A stretch of 64,000 bases of DNA from Trichoplusia ni (GCF_003590095.1 NC_039483.1:4898001-4962000); one strand, 5' to 3'. Shown: positions 22,413-33,931, counted from the first letter of the stretch. The notes: generated from the sequence alone by a model not told the origin. A program made the numbers and translations.

Positions 22413-24025
22413 TAGCAAAACTTCGATGAAATATTCTGTCATGTTATTATTCATTTATGCATTGTAGCTTTTATAGCTTGAGTTTGAACGGTAAGGAATA
22501 CTTGGAATAACTTAATGGAATACTCTCTGAAAAAGCGTAACGATACTGGCTTCACGTGTAAAAATAGTACACGTTTTATTTCTATAATAAATTTGGTATC
22601 TGGAGTAGAGTGATAATGTTAAAGATGTCTGCATGATAGACGTTAATAGTGGTAAAATATATTCCTTAACGTTTCTGTATTAAGTTTATATTAAATTAAT
22701 TACTTTTTATCAGTTTCTCAGTTTGTTTAGGATGTAGGCTTTTGCTTTATTGGATAGTAACATATTTTTAGTTAGTATTATTAAACATGTATTTTTAGTA
22801 ACATCTAATTTTCTTCAAAAAGGTTATGCCTTACCTTTTCCGCAACAATATTACTATTTTCATAGTTCACTGGTTCACTAACACAGTCAAATCAAAGACT
22901 CGGCGACAGGCAAACGTCGATATCTGCCAATCACTAACGGAGGGTAAACCTTTGAAACCATCTGAAGCCTGTCAGAGGATTGTATGTTAGAAACTTAATC
23001 CAAAATCCGACACTTCATTACTTAGATCTATTCAGTCTTTTGAAAGAGTAACCTGACATGTGAACTGTTATTTTTAGGCTTTATTTAAACCAAACGTTTT
23101 GCGTTGAATACCTATAGCGTCATGAACATATGCTGCTTATAGTATCTGGTAGTTCTTCTGAACTCGGTATTTTTGTAGTTTATTTTAATCTCTATTTTGC
23201 CAATTTCAAACACTTTTTTATCTAGAAGATTCTCTTATAACAGTGTTTTTTTGTTACAGTTGGACAGACAACGCTTTCTATGGCGTTTGTCGAGACTTTC
23301 CATTTACAAGTAGTTTTTGCTAGCTTCCTTAGTGCTCCAAGGTCAAACTTAGTGGCCTAAATTGAGTCAATGTTTGTTGACTTTGAAGTAGCTATTGAAT
23401 GTCCCCAGGCTCACTCGGTGTTTGAATATTATTCGAGGCAATTTTTTTTTCTTTTCTTTTCAATTTTCTTACTGGCGTAGTCATTCGATCATATTTTTAA
23501 CAATCCAGCTCACTGAAGTATAGGTCATTCCTTCATATTCCAATTATTTCAAACGTATATATTTTCCATGCAAAATACTCAGAATAATCGAATGGTTAAT
23601 TTACCTTGTTTTCCCTGTAGTCAAAATACAGCAGTATTTCGTCAGTCGAAATCTGAACACTATTTCTATTCTATAAATGTTGAATCAGTGTCACCGAGTG
23701 AAGCTCTGAATAGATATTTGAGTCTAGTTCAGTAAAGCGGGTAAAGCCAATAATACCTACCCTGCACTATCGACTAGTAACAGATTTTTACGAACTAACT
23801 TACGTCCCTGTTAGACTTTGATAAACGTAACTTTTGTTAGATTCGGTATTATTGTTTGGTCTGTAGGTATGTTTGTGTCTTATGACTAAATTATGGCTAA
23901 TTTTCGATTGATTATTGCATATCTTTGTATAGCCAGACTTTTTCTAAAATTGATATTGAAATATTCAAGACTCCGATGCTATAAGTTAGAGGTGACCACA
24001 AATTATGTCAAAAGTCTCTTCATAA
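22413..24025. other. Nothing recognised over 1.6 kb
   Basis: No open frame over 62 codons and no clear repeat. TTTTTTGTTACAG at 23,247-23,260 resembles a splice acceptor but no open exon follows. Confidence 0.45.
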
Positions 24026-24786
24026 ATTGTTTTATTTATTTATTATTATTTTATTTATCATTTATGTACACAGACCAATAAAAGTATCACAAATATAGAA
24101 AGAGGTGTACAAAGGTACTGCTTATTTCTTTGAGAAATCTCTTCCAGCAGACGGAAGGATAAATAAGTTAGAAAAATAGACAATAGTGTACAAGCATTGG
24201 AAAAACAGAAAGAGGTGAATATGACAAATACAATTTTAACAAAAGAAGAAAAGATAATAAAAAGAGACAAACTAAGATAAGATTACAATTACATAAATAA
24301 ATACATATATACAATATAAATATGACACAACAGAAATTAAGATGACAGGTAGTGATCCTTTACTCGTCTCTTAAATATGGAAATAGATGAAGAATTCCGT
24401 ATGTCAGGCGGCAGAGAGTTCCATAATCGAACTGCGTGCACGGTGAAGGAGTAGGAGTAGAAGTCCGTGCTGTGGGGATGGAACTTGAGGAGGGTTTTGA
24501 GGTGGGATCGGCACGGAGCGTCGCGAGGCTTGACGTATGAGAAACGCTCTCGTAGATACGATGGGTAATGTGGATTATGAAGGATGTTAAAAAGGAGACA
24601 TAATATCCGAGTGTTCCGGCGAAGGCGGATAGGAAGCCACTTGAGATCCTTGCGAAAGTTGGAGACGTGGTCGTACTTACGTAGCCCGAAAACAAAACGT
24701 ATGCACAAGTTTTGCAAGCGCTCAAGCTTGTTTAATAGCTCCTCAGTTTTAATTTTGTGTTTTAATCTTTTTACTATTCTGTACCC
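24026..24786 (-). mobile_element. 5'-truncated CR1/Jockey-like LINE
   Basis: The minus strand holds the last 150 or so codons of a LINE ORF2 (24,337-24,783), about 300 bases of 3' UTR and an AATA-repeat tail near 24,026-24,060. Its 5' break abuts the A-rich tail of a second LINE in the same orientation (24,787-25,640). The element is non-functional: endonuclease and reverse-transcriptase domains are absent. Confidence 0.8.
24337..24783 (-). pseudogene. LINE ORF2 C-terminus (reverse transcriptase-associated region)
   Basis: This is the C-terminal tail of a non-LTR retrotransposon polyprotein. The intact protein carries an endonuclease, a reverse transcriptase and this poorly characterised tail, and copies its own RNA into chromosomes. 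Diagnostic text includes LERLQNLCIRFVFGLRKYDH, LKWLPIRLRRNTRILCLLF and, near the end, AVRLWNSLPPDIRNSSSISI, a pattern common to CR1/Jockey-like elements. The frame is open from the truncation to its natural stop (TAA at 24337-24339), so the insertion is fairly young. Roughly the first 80-90% of the protein is missing. The first residues of the open frame (24,784-24,825) come from the neighbouring A-rich tail and are not part of the gene. Confidence 0.8.
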
Positions 24787-24787
24787 A

Positions 24788-24818
<31 letters not shown>

Positions 24819-24826
24819 AATACATT
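24787..24826. repeat. A-rich simple repeat (AAAAT)n
   Basis: Repeats of AAAAT/AAAT forming the 3' tail of the LINE at 24,787-25,640 (seen as TTTTA repeats on the minus strand after CCTGAAATAAATG). Confidence 0.8.
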
Positions 24827-25114
24827 TATTTCAGGTAATCATAACCCATATTGCTCCATTGTTTTTGTTGCTGTACATATTATTTAAATTGACACAAATA
24901 CTAATGAAATTTTAACAAAACAAAATTATCAATTCAAATTATCAATAAAAATGTAAAATGTAGGTCATAAAAATAAGGTTAATAAAATAATGCTAAAATC
25001 AAATAAATAAATTCATTGAGTAGGTAATACAATTAATTCATCAAATTAAATTACATTAAAATTTATAATCAAAATATGTCATTAAACCATAATATGAACT
25101 TAAGTAAAATAAGG

Positions 25115-25610
25115 TTATAGTAATCTCTTCATCCGACATTGCGGGGCGTGTCTTTCACAGCAATGCCGAATGTAGGGACAGTCCACTCTATGAGCTATCA
25201 TTGCTAGAGCGGCATTGGAGCTGGCTCGAACCGTGCGCACCAAAGCAGCACCTCTTTTGCGCATGTTACTGTTAAAACAGTCGGTATTCGCTGCTGCAAA
25301 CATGCCGGATGCGCTACAGAAACGAGGCAACCCCAAAACCGCCCTAAACGCATTATTATATTGGACACGAAGGGAACCAAAGGACTTTTGTGAATATTTT
25401 GCCCACAAACTACACGTATATAAAGACGTGCAGTAGGCCCGGAAAAGAGTAACCTTCACATCGGTGGAGCATCGAGCAAACCTGCGTGCCAACATGTTGG
25501 CTCTCCTCGATAGTGCCCTCCGTTCCCGTTCGATGTCAGCATGGTCCTTGAGATCGACGGCAACTATATGACCCAGATAGTTTAAAGGGATAGCCGACCC
25601 TATTGTGGAG
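25115..25610 (-). pseudogene. LINE ORF2 C-terminal segment (reverse transcriptase thumb and tail)
   Basis: This is the end of a non-LTR reverse transcriptase. Reading further upstream than the nearest ATG, the same frame gives IPLNYLGHIV, then DLKDHADIERERRALSRRAN, then MLARRFARCSTDVKVTLFRA and YCTSLYTCSLWAKYSQKS, ending in RMKRLL and a TAA stop. 'YLGH' followed by 'IERERRAL..R.NML.RRF..C...VK..LF..YC.SLYTC.LW' is the signature of a very common insect LINE ORF2 type (CR1/L2 or Jockey side of the tree; clade not resolved by eye). The frame is intact over this length, but the catalytic YADD-containing part and endonuclease are absent. It is a dead 5'-truncated copy. Confidence 0.82.
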
Positions 25611-25770
25611 GCACGGCTGGCTGTCTGGATGTCCGTCCGTCTATCACCATACTGTATTTTATGAAACGTAATAGCTGTTAATTAAAATTTGCAGAGACGA
25701 TATTCGTCTGTTGACCCATTCGTTGTCCTATAATAGTAATAGAGGTTTAGAAACCGTGGTTACAGTTATT

Positions 25771-25995
25771 GACGACCTCCGTGGTCGAGTGGCGTACGCA
25801 CCGGTTTCAAGGTGTCGCTAGCCCTGAGGTCCCGGGTTCGATCCCCGGTCGGGTCAATGTAAAAATTCACATTTCTACATTGTCTCGGGTCTGGGTGTAT
25901 GTGGTACCTTTGTTGTATCTGAATTCCATAACACAAGTGCTTTAGCAACTTACTTTGGGTTCAGAACAATGTATGTGATGTTGTCCGCATTTATA
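25771..25995 (+). mobile_element. tRNA-derived SINE-A, full-length
   Basis: The best-preserved SINE-A. It starts GACGACCTCCGTGGTCGAGTG (A box within GTGGTCGAGTGG), has a perfect B box GGTTCGATCCC (about 25,836-25,846), then the body shared with the 9.2- and 17.2-kb copies and ends at GTTGTCCGCATTTAT. The long ATTT tail of the others is nearly absent. The 60-codon minus frame within it is a shadow. Both Pol III promoter boxes are intact. Confidence 0.88.
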
Positions 25996-26835
25996 ATTGC
26001 AAGGTTTCATAATGTTAATGTTTAAGATGAGATACGGCCATTTTTTTTTTGTTTTTAGCTTGTAATTTCTGTAATGATAGTTAAATAAATAATAAAATAG
26101 ATATACGGAACCCTGAGTATCGTGACTTCGAGCTATACTTTATCGTTTTAACATGAGTTTCGTTCAAACAATTTTCGAGAAAAAAAGCATAACTTTCATC
26201 CACGTTGCCCGTGTTCGATTTTGAAGTTGAACAAAGATAAGAATGGGCGTAAATTCCTATTAGCTATGCAAATATTTGTAGTCATAGATCGAGTCACTAA
26301 TGAGACTGCGGCCAACGCAATCCCTCTAGAACTCTTCTTGATGCCAAGCAAAATAAATCTTTATTTCAAAGGCATTGAATGCATATTTGTATTTGAACCG
26401 AATGTCCTGTGTTTTTATTAAAAACGCAATGAAAGCAAATAGGTTTAAAAGAAAGAAAGGGGACAAAGAAAGAGAATAACAAAAGTTAAGGAACAAATAT
26501 TTTTCAGTGCATTAATATTCATATTATTTCTTGTGCAAGATTTATACTGGAAAATATTAATTTCCTCTTTTGACGCCGAAAATTTACACTTTGAACATAA
26601 AACGGATTACTCGCGCTTATTTATTAAGATTGGCCGACATAAGTCGAAAAAAATCGAAATCCTTAAATATGAGTTAACGCGAATCTTCATCACGAAAAAT
26701 ACGATAAGACAAAGTGATGCCAGATGGAACGACATCCTACCTACCACCGCGTCATAAAAATATAGACATTTTATTTAGCTTGGATATAAAAGAGAATAAA
26801 CATGATAGATTTCTTTTTATACAATAATAATACTT
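25996..26835. other. Nothing recognised
   Basis: Frames at 26,221-26,421 and 26,533-26,757 (+) are 66 and 74 codons with no domain or splice context. No repeat recognised. Confidence 0.45.
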
Positions 26836-27068
26836 CGCAACTTACACACAACGCAATCTAGCCTCAAACTAAGCATAGCTTGTATTATGAGTACTAGGCA
26901 ACTGATAAACATACTTATATAATTCTAAATACATACATAATATAGATAAATTACACCCAGACACAGAACAAATTATCGTGCTCATCACACAAGCATTTGC
27001 CCCAATCGAACCCACGACCTCCGATATAGCAGTCAGGGTCACTAACCACTAGACCGACAGGCCAGTCG
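26836..27068 (-). mobile_element. tRNA-derived SINE-C, near full-length
   Basis: The minus strand starts with GGCCTGTCGGTCTAGTGGTT (A box), carries GTCGTGGGTTCGATTGGGG (B box slightly changed) and then the body to the TTGTGTGTAAG end. It parallels the + copy at 61,531-61,761. B-box mutation makes transcription doubtful. Confidence 0.8.
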
Positions 27069-27893
27069 AAATATGAAGAGGTATTTTTCGTTCTATTATT
27101 GAATTCTTAAAGCTACCGCGAAACACTGATCGTAGTCACAACAAAGAGTAAAATCTCTTAACATCTATTATGACTTACATCCTACTCATTCTTCAAGATC
27201 ACCTTTATTTGGATTTATTTAACGCCAGAAGAGCTAAGATACAATTACAGGTAGTGTGTTTGGATGTCAAGTTTAGGTCTAGAGGGTACAGTTGACCGCG
27301 AAAGGGTGCTCTCAGGGGAATACATTGGTTTTGTTAGGGCGAGGTTTTTTGTCGGGATAATGAAACTTGATACGTGTGACTAAGCGAATGGAGTTCCGCA
27401 GGGTTTTTGATAAATTATTCAAAGAGAGATGGAAAAGATCATTATTATGTTATAGTAACGAGTGGAAAGAGTGAAGGTAGGCTTTTGCAGTAGATCAATA
27501 AGGATTTTGCTGTATTGAAAAAACATTAATTTACTAAATGCACCATAGAATAAAATTCTGCAAAAAAATAAAACATCCCGAATGACAACTACTTTACGTA
27601 AAATAACAAAAATAAAAAAATCGGTTCACACATTCTGAGATTATAAGGTAAATATAGAAAAAAAAACACAAATTCAGCAAAAAATAAATATTAATTACAA
27701 ATAATATAATAATTTTGATAGAGACGTTTAACCAAATGTGTGATTTTATTAGGGCAGTAAGTACAACATTTTGAGAATTGGTGACCAAGCATCTATACGG
27801 AACATTATCGGTTGAAAAACTGGAATTACATTTGTTTTCGTTAGTTTAAACAAGATTTCAACTTCAAGATCACTTCAAATTGATGGCATTCTG
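27069..27893. other. Nothing recognised
   Basis: AT-rich; no supported gene. Confidence 0.5.
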
Positions 27894-28065
27894 AGAGGCT
27901 GTCATCGCTGGACAGCCCGATTGTCCGAAAGGGTTACCGCCACGATACACAAAGGGCAAAGACAGAACGAGTTTGGGTCAGTTAAAGTCTGACACTCCCT
28001 TCCAATCAATTCAAAGCAAGAGGAGTCGTTTGATGGTTACCCATTGAAAGAATAAAAATGTCGGT
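27894..28065. repeat. Repeat family D, shorter copy
   Basis: GGCTGTCATCGCTGGACAGC, GTCCGAAAGGGTTACCGCC and AAAGTCTGACACTCCC match the left part of the 4,961-5,345 copy in order; the GC-rich right part is missing. Confidence 0.5.
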
Positions 28066-28459
28066 AATTGGGTTATTAGGCATAATATAGCATGGTGCTA
28101 CAAAGTAGACATTAATGATATCACCATTATAGCGCCATAGTTTTGCCTGTTTTGGTATTACCGATTAAGCGGTACGAAGTTTGCCGGTAAGCTATTTATA
28201 TTTATTAATTATGCAACCAAAACTTACACTAGTTTCACAGGTATAACACAATACAATAGTGGATCCATTCTAATATTAAACTTAAATATTATAACTAATT
28301 GCATAAAATGTTATCTTTGTGAATTCACTGAATGCACACGCTAAAATGACAATCTCCTCTGCTAACATATGTATCTTAAAATATAGCGTGGCGCTACAAT
28401 GTAAAGTATGTCACCATTTGTGGAGGCACCCTAAGAAGAAGTACTTTAAGCTAGACTAC
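28066..28459. other. Nothing recognised
   Basis: No supported features. Confidence 0.5.
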
Positions 28460-28632
28460 ACTTCAACTAGACTTTCCAGCTTCTAACTACCCGTAACGAC
28501 TTCCAAAGATGTATAAATAATAGCCGGGGTACAAAATTTAACGAACATCCCGAAACACGGAAGAACTCGTTATTACATAGATTTTTGCCCATCTGACCAT
28601 ATCAAGTGAAGCCTAGCCTGTGATAGAACAAC
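28460..28632 (-). mobile_element. 5S-rRNA-derived SINE, partial
   Basis: The + strand carries the complement of the SINE body (CTTCTAACTACCCGTAACGA, CAAAGATGTATAAATAATAG) and then CCCGAAACACGGAAGAACTC and a diverged 5S block ending TAGCCTGTGATAGA. The 3' third seen at 40 and 48 kb is absent. A 78-codon minus frame that looks like it has a signal peptide overlaps it and is spurious. Confidence 0.65.
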
Positions 28633-31600
28633 TTGCACTGTTGAAAAAAGTACAAAAAGCGAATAAATGTAGAGTTTCCTCCCCATATCTCCCTGTTGTT
28701 CTTCCTCAAAGATATCGTTAAACAAATCTTTTCGTTTCTCTTCGTATCTCGAGTAAACATTCATTGTGCTTGTTATTCGATACTTATTCTGTAGTGGTTT
28801 CCATTTCACAGTAACACAATATTTGCACAGTCGCCTACCTTACACGGAAATCGATCTCACTTAGTGAATATACTGTATTTTCCTTAGAACAGGGAAGTTG
28901 ATGTTTCTAACGTAGAAAAGAATCATATTTACTTAGTTCACATAATTAGCTTTGTTTCTTTTTGGTATTTATATCGTCTTATTTTTTGCAAGCGGCTTAA
29001 TGCAGCATAGACTCGTACATGGGTTATTGTTTTGATAAACACTTCGATGTAAAACATCATTTTGGGGAGTGCCAGTCGAATGGAAAATAGGATTTCAGTA
29101 TTAAGATTTAAAAAAAAAACAAATTTATCTAACATATTTAAAAAACAAAGTTAAAACTATAAAAGATAGAAGATATTTTTATTTGTGAAACGTGAGTATT
29201 GTACATTCATAGTGTGCATGCAGGGTGTTAAAAAGAAAAAAAAAGTAACAGTCATGTTTAGCCATTACAGCATACAAAAAATAAAGAAAGAAAAAATAAT
29301 CTTATTATTTTAAAATAAACATTTTAAACCTCTCCAAATTAACAATTATACTTAAGTATTTTATATATATTGTAACAAATAATAAATGAAATTACAAGAA
29401 ACCAATATTCAGACTAATTGTACGATATTTTCGCCACGAGGATTAAATAAGCATCTTTATTATTCACGGTTAATAAACATCTTTACGAACCCTCTCGTCA
29501 AACATTTACCAAACAAAATAAAAATCCGTCCATCCGTTTGAAACTTACACATAATGGCGGACACAAACACACAGACATCAATACTCGATAGATCAAACGT
29601 GTAAAACTCCGTAATTAATTCAGCTAACTTTTAAAAAATCAGAAAAATTAAATACACAATGTTTCTGCAACAAAGAAACAATATTTGACCGTAACTATTC
29701 GGCTTTGTATTTATTAACTTTTAAAACGGTCCATTGAACCACGAGCTTATTTGATTGAACGAATCAAAATTTAAAAAACAAACGATATTTTTTTATTAGA
29801 TTTATGAATAAACTAAATTAGTGAGCATTTTGAAATGCAATCACCAAATCAGAAATTGACTTCTCTTTAGGGTTGAGCGGAATATTAAATGGACAGCTAC
29901 TTGTAGAAAAAAACTTTGAAATATATATTTTGTAAGACGGCTAGGCCGCCGACAAACATAGAACACAATTAAGTGGGTCTAACTTTTTTGTAAAACGTAT
30001 TGAAACCAATGAACGCTTTAATTATTATTATGATTTATTAGAATTTGGAAGAGCAAAAATGATATTTGTTTTTTTTTATTTTGACATTCAAAGGCTGCGA
30101 CTGAATGTTCGTCTTATTTTGTCTATTGTTATGTCTTAAAGTTGCAGTTGGAAGTAAGATAGCACTCTTCACATGGTAGAGGTGCGTCTGCAAAAAAATG
30201 ATGTATGTGTGTATATACTTGCAGTGGTGATGTATTTAGTTTAAGCCTAAAAGGTTTTCTAAAAACAAAAGAACAATATGTTAAGAAATACATTTACAGA
30301 ACTAGTTAAATACAACAAATATTTTATTTTTTATATAAATCTATTATTGAGTAATAAGATTATTTTTAGGGACGTATCCCTGAAAATCAAAAATGCAAAA
30401 ATTTTAACCCTGTTACTAAAACTGATGTCCATCTATCGGCCTCCAGGCTGTATTTCAACCTGGAGCGTGGTAGTTTGACTGTTGATTATATTTTTTTTTT
30501 AAATATATTCAAATAAAAATCGAGGTTAAGCAACGATTGATAATGTCAAAAAATTGAATGACTAACTTACTTTCACGAATTTTGTATTTGTGTCATACAA
30601 ATAGGATACACCAAAAAAAAATCCAACTCGTACGAAAACGACAGCCTCGCGAGTTCAACTGGCGCTTAACCAGTGTTTTACCTTAAAAGAGTACATTTTA
30701 ATCTTTCTCAAAACGCCACAGAGACTCTCTCAAAAGATAACATGTAATGTTAGAAAACTCGGGAACGAACAACAAGAAAAAATATATTGTACCCCGTTAC
30801 GCAAAGAAACGTAGTTGTTTTACACTCGCTAATATTTATCTAGTTTCTACTTTGAGCGTTTGTATAAGTTATCATTTATTCATGAGTACCGTTTAGCATT
30901 TTCTGACAATTTATTTACGTATGTTTCTATGGTGGAATTTAGTTCAGAATTATATCATTTTTAAGACATTTTAATTAATGATTAAAACTTAGATATAGTT
31001 TTTTATAAGCAAAGAATTTCAGAAAATGAATTGATAATTCAGGTATCGAAATTGGCACAGTAATTTAAGCAAAAGAGTGCAACATTTAAATTTAAAAATA
31101 CCTTCTATTGACTTTTCCGTAGTCAAAATAAAACCTTTTCTCTCTTCTGACAATCTAAATAAATCTTCATTAGTGTTTTGACGTCACGATAGAAGTTAGA
31201 ACTATGTCAAATTAAAAAAGTTTCGTTCACAAAATGTGAGCTTTGTTAATCAGTGTTATTCCAATAAAGTGCCGTATTGGTTAATTATTCAATCCGATGC
31301 TAATATTATGCGCATACATAATGTTCACTAACACATAAGTTGGCTTAACTGTGTTCGCTTCGGGATTAATGATACGGACAATTTTATTAATTTGAGGCAA
31401 TAAAGGATTGTTTCGTAGGTTCCAGAAGGCCTCGACGCGCTCTTAAATTAATGTTAATACTGTTGTGGGAAAGAGATGCCGCTCTACATCGTGTCTTGTT
31501 GTCTCGCTTCCACATTGTGTTGTCAGTTTGGGGTGTAATGAGGTTTGTTATTGTTAGCTTCTTGTGTTATTCCCTTGGTTTCCACGCCTTTTATGATGAT

Positions 31601-32071
31601 AAACGTTTCATATTAATTCCGTTTTTGATCACGTTTGTGACGTGTGGATGTTGACTGTGACACGAACGTAGGTATATCTTTTTGTTCAAATTCGCGGCTG
31701 CTATGGCGAAAGTCCTCTTATGGATTACCAATAAAAAAATAATATAGAACAAACCAGCCAGTATAGATGTTTTTATTAACCCAAAACTTAAAAAAACCTT
31801 TATAACAGTAACTTAATCAAAAACCCGGTTAAAAATTGAAACAGTCGCGACAGTTTACTGGACTAGTTTTCTTTTAGGTTAAACGGCTAAGTAAAAAATG
31901 AAGTATGACTTCTAATAACTGGTGTGTATAATTTTTATTTTTGCTCTATGCCGTTCTCTTTTGATATTAAACACACAAGTAAAAGCAAAACTTCTTTTAA
32001 TTAAAATCTGAACTACAAAGACAATTATAAAACGAGTTAAATGCAAACTCTACATATATTTTTTTTAAAAC
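28633..32071. other. 3.4 kb without a supported gene
   Basis: AT-rich. There is a possible dispersed-repeat scrap at 29,550-29,630 (GGCGGACACAAACACACAGA type), a family-G-like scrap at 30,515-30,550 (TTAAGCAACGATTGAT) and one palindromic CRE TGACGTCA at 31,179-31,186. Open frames up to 67 codons are unsupported. Confidence 0.45.
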
Positions 32072-32268
32072 TACCACAGCCAGGAATTAAATCCTTGTAT
32101 CGCGGGGTTACACAAACATACAAATCACGAGCACAAAGACACCCAGACTCAGAACAAGCATTCGTGGATCACACAAATGCTTGTTTTACGCGGGGATCGA
32201 ACCCGCGACATTTCGCGCACAGTGGGTTTGGTGTGGTGACCTCAACCGCTCGGCCATTCGTGCAGTCA
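32072..32268 (-). mobile_element. tRNA-derived SINE-B, near full-length
   Basis: The minus strand has a tRNA-like head (complement of CCTCAACCGCTCGGCCATTCG), a B box complementary to GGGGATCGAACCCGCG, then the body ATGCTTGTTCTGAGTCTGGG and an end at CAGGAATTAAATCC. This is the reference copy for SINE-B here. The 138-codon + frame over it (32,041-32,457) is read-through. Confidence 0.85.
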
Positions 32269-32579
32269 TACATAGAAGTATACGTACAACTATACATGTA
32301 TACAATACATCACAAAGGCTCAAAGTATAGACAGCAACAGAATCTGACTGACAAAGTCAAAATTCACAAAACGATTGACCGCAATCAAATACGTACATAT
32401 ATACTTTGCTGTAGCTTCTGGCCATGGAGAACGGAGAAGAATTCCAATGGGTTTTAGCGAGTACGAGTCCAGCATAATACCCCCGATAGAGCGAAGAAAG
32501 TCCCTTGGATTTTCCACCAGGTCACAGAAAGTATACAGTAAAGATGTATTAAACAATTTATAGATGAAAAAAACTCAAA
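32269..32579. other. Nothing recognised
   Basis: Short frames on both strands overlap; none is supported. Confidence 0.45.
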
Positions 32580-32830
32580 AATCACGTTTTTAAATTCCAT
32601 TCAAATTTTATCTTAATCAGTCTAGCCGTTTTTATATTTAAAAATAGCAATGTCATCGGGTCTGTAGCTACCCTATAAATTTCAGCCTGCTAGCTTATCG
32701 AGAAGTTATTAAAAGATGTAACGGTTTCCTCACGCGTATATGCGGGGGTGCCCGACTAGTTTCGGACCCAACCGGAGTCCTTAATCATGAGCTGACGCGG
32801 CGGGATCGCAAGTTGAACTGAAGAAGAGAG
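32580..32830 (-). repeat. Repeat family P, longest copy
   Basis: The minus strand joins the two halves found separately elsewhere. GATCCCGCCGCGTCAGCTCA, TAAGGACTCCGGTTGGGTCC and GAGGAAACCGTTACATC match 2.2 and 46.7 kb; GCTAGCAGGCTGAAATTTAT, ACCCGATGACATTGCTATTT and AAAAACGGCTAGACTGATTA match 3.4 and 47.7 kb. Together they show that the four pieces are one family. No ORF; class not assigned. Confidence 0.7.
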
Positions 32831-33305
32831 TGCTATCGAGAAGTGCCTCAAAATTAATTGTATTGTAAATTTATTAATAAAATACATTGAAATATACTGA
32901 CGTTTTACAAATAGCATTGTGGTAACCGATGTATTCGCCAACTCTATCACTAACAAAACTCTAACCAATTAGCCACATCAATTTAAGGGTTAAAATGCTT
33001 TAAACAGAGTTTCTATTAGTATGGATGTCGTTTGGATCCCAAACCGACAATTGCGAGCGCATTGTTCTAATGACATAACTTTTGATAAGAGCCACGGTTA
33101 GTTTAATTAAGTCATTCGCAAGCAGTCAGAATATCAAAATCGAGGGTGGATGTCAAAAAGCTAGTTTTGAGGCACGCGTTGAAAATTAATGACGTCACGA
33201 AATTGGTCTTGACGACCGAAGAGTTATTTAAGGTGAATTTTAATGTGAAACTTTTGTAAGCTTTTGATGTAGCCCGTTTAATAAGTAGTATTAGGTATAA
33301 ATAAT
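32831..33305. other. Nothing recognised
   Basis: Carries a palindromic CRE TGACGTCA at 33,190-33,197. No supported gene. Confidence 0.45.
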
Positions 33306-33390
33306 ATTCCACAACTTTCACACAACTCCATCTAGTCTTACACTAAGCACAGTTTGTATTATGAGTAATACTACAAATGATATACAATGA
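33306..33390 (-). mobile_element. SINE-C, 3' fragment
   Basis: TTCCACAACTTTCACACAAC, TCCATCTAGTCTTACACTAAG and AGTTTGTATTATGAGTAATA match the SINE-C 3' body. Confidence 0.6.
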
Positions 33391-33645
33391 CATTAATAAA
33401 TTAGTTATTACGAATAAACAAATGGAATATTAATTTGATTATTATTTTTAAATAACAATATCTCCCTCGATTAAAATAAATTCAACGTTTTACCATTTAA
33501 GCCAGAAAAAAAACTGATCTAAAAAAAACGAAATTCAACACAAGAATATTCATTCCCATCACAGTCAGTCATAAAACGAACTGACACCATTATAGCTACC
33601 TAACAATGCAACACGAAAGATATGAAGGTTGCAACTAAACTTGTT

Positions 33646-33931
33646 CGATTCGGAGTCTCGCGCGCCCGCCCTCCGTCGACGCGGCAGTAGACTCTAGGGC
33701 GCCACACAGACCGCCCACCAGTTGAGTTCAGACTAAAGTTCAAGTTCGAATAAGAATTATTCGAAAATTCATATAAATACGTTAAAAAATAAATATAATA
33801 AATTATTTATCCTATTGTTCGGATTTTGAGTGAGTGATTGTGACGTTGTTAAAAATTTTCGTGTGATAAAACTTTGTTACAGTTGACGAAGTTTTTTTTT
33901 TTTGAAAATTGGACGCTTTGGCTGCTCTCAG
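33646..33931 (+). promoter_or_regulatory. Candidate promoter plus non-coding first exon
   Basis: A sharply GC- and CpG-rich block (33,646-33,720: TCTCGCGCGCCCGCCC, GTCGACGCGGCAG, GGGCGCCACACAGACCGCCC) sits in otherwise AT-rich DNA. An initiator-like TTCAGACT (33,727) follows, then about 200 bases that contain no ATG at all, ending in CTCTCAG|GTAAAT, a good splice donor (GT at 33,932). This is the layout of an insect housekeeping or neural gene promoter with a 5'-UTR exon and a long first intron to the right. Within the exon TTCGAATAA GAA TTATTCGAA is a perfect palindrome (33,745-33,765). No coding exon that would identify the gene is in the window. The alternative is a GC-rich dispersed repeat, but no second copy was noticed. 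Confidence 0.45.

Larger units (their letters stand above)
24787..25640 (-). mobile_element. 5'-truncated LINE with ORF2 C-terminus
   Basis: The minus strand has an ORF2 remnant (25,115-25,610), about 300 bases of AT-rich 3' UTR and a terminal CCTGAAATAAATGTATTTTA followed by the (AAAAT)n tail. Upstream of about 25,610 the coding match ends in CTGTCTGGATGTCCGTCCGT text that belongs to another repeat. Confidence 0.8.

Noticed and set aside
23247..23300. Splice acceptor TTTTTTGTTACAG with a downstream exon
   Set aside because: All three frames close quickly and no donor is found at a sensible distance.
24360..24725. 121-codon minus frame
   Set aside because: Shadow of the true LINE ORF2 frame at 24,337-24,783 in another phase.
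28573..28809. 78-codon minus frame with a signal-peptide-like stretch
   Set aside because: Its C-terminal part is 5S-SINE sequence and the hydrophobic run is typical of AT-rich chance translation.
32041..32457. 138-codon + frame, one of the longest in the window
   Set aside because: Its first half is the complement of a SINE-B copy and the rest has no domain; length comes from the less AT-rich SINE.
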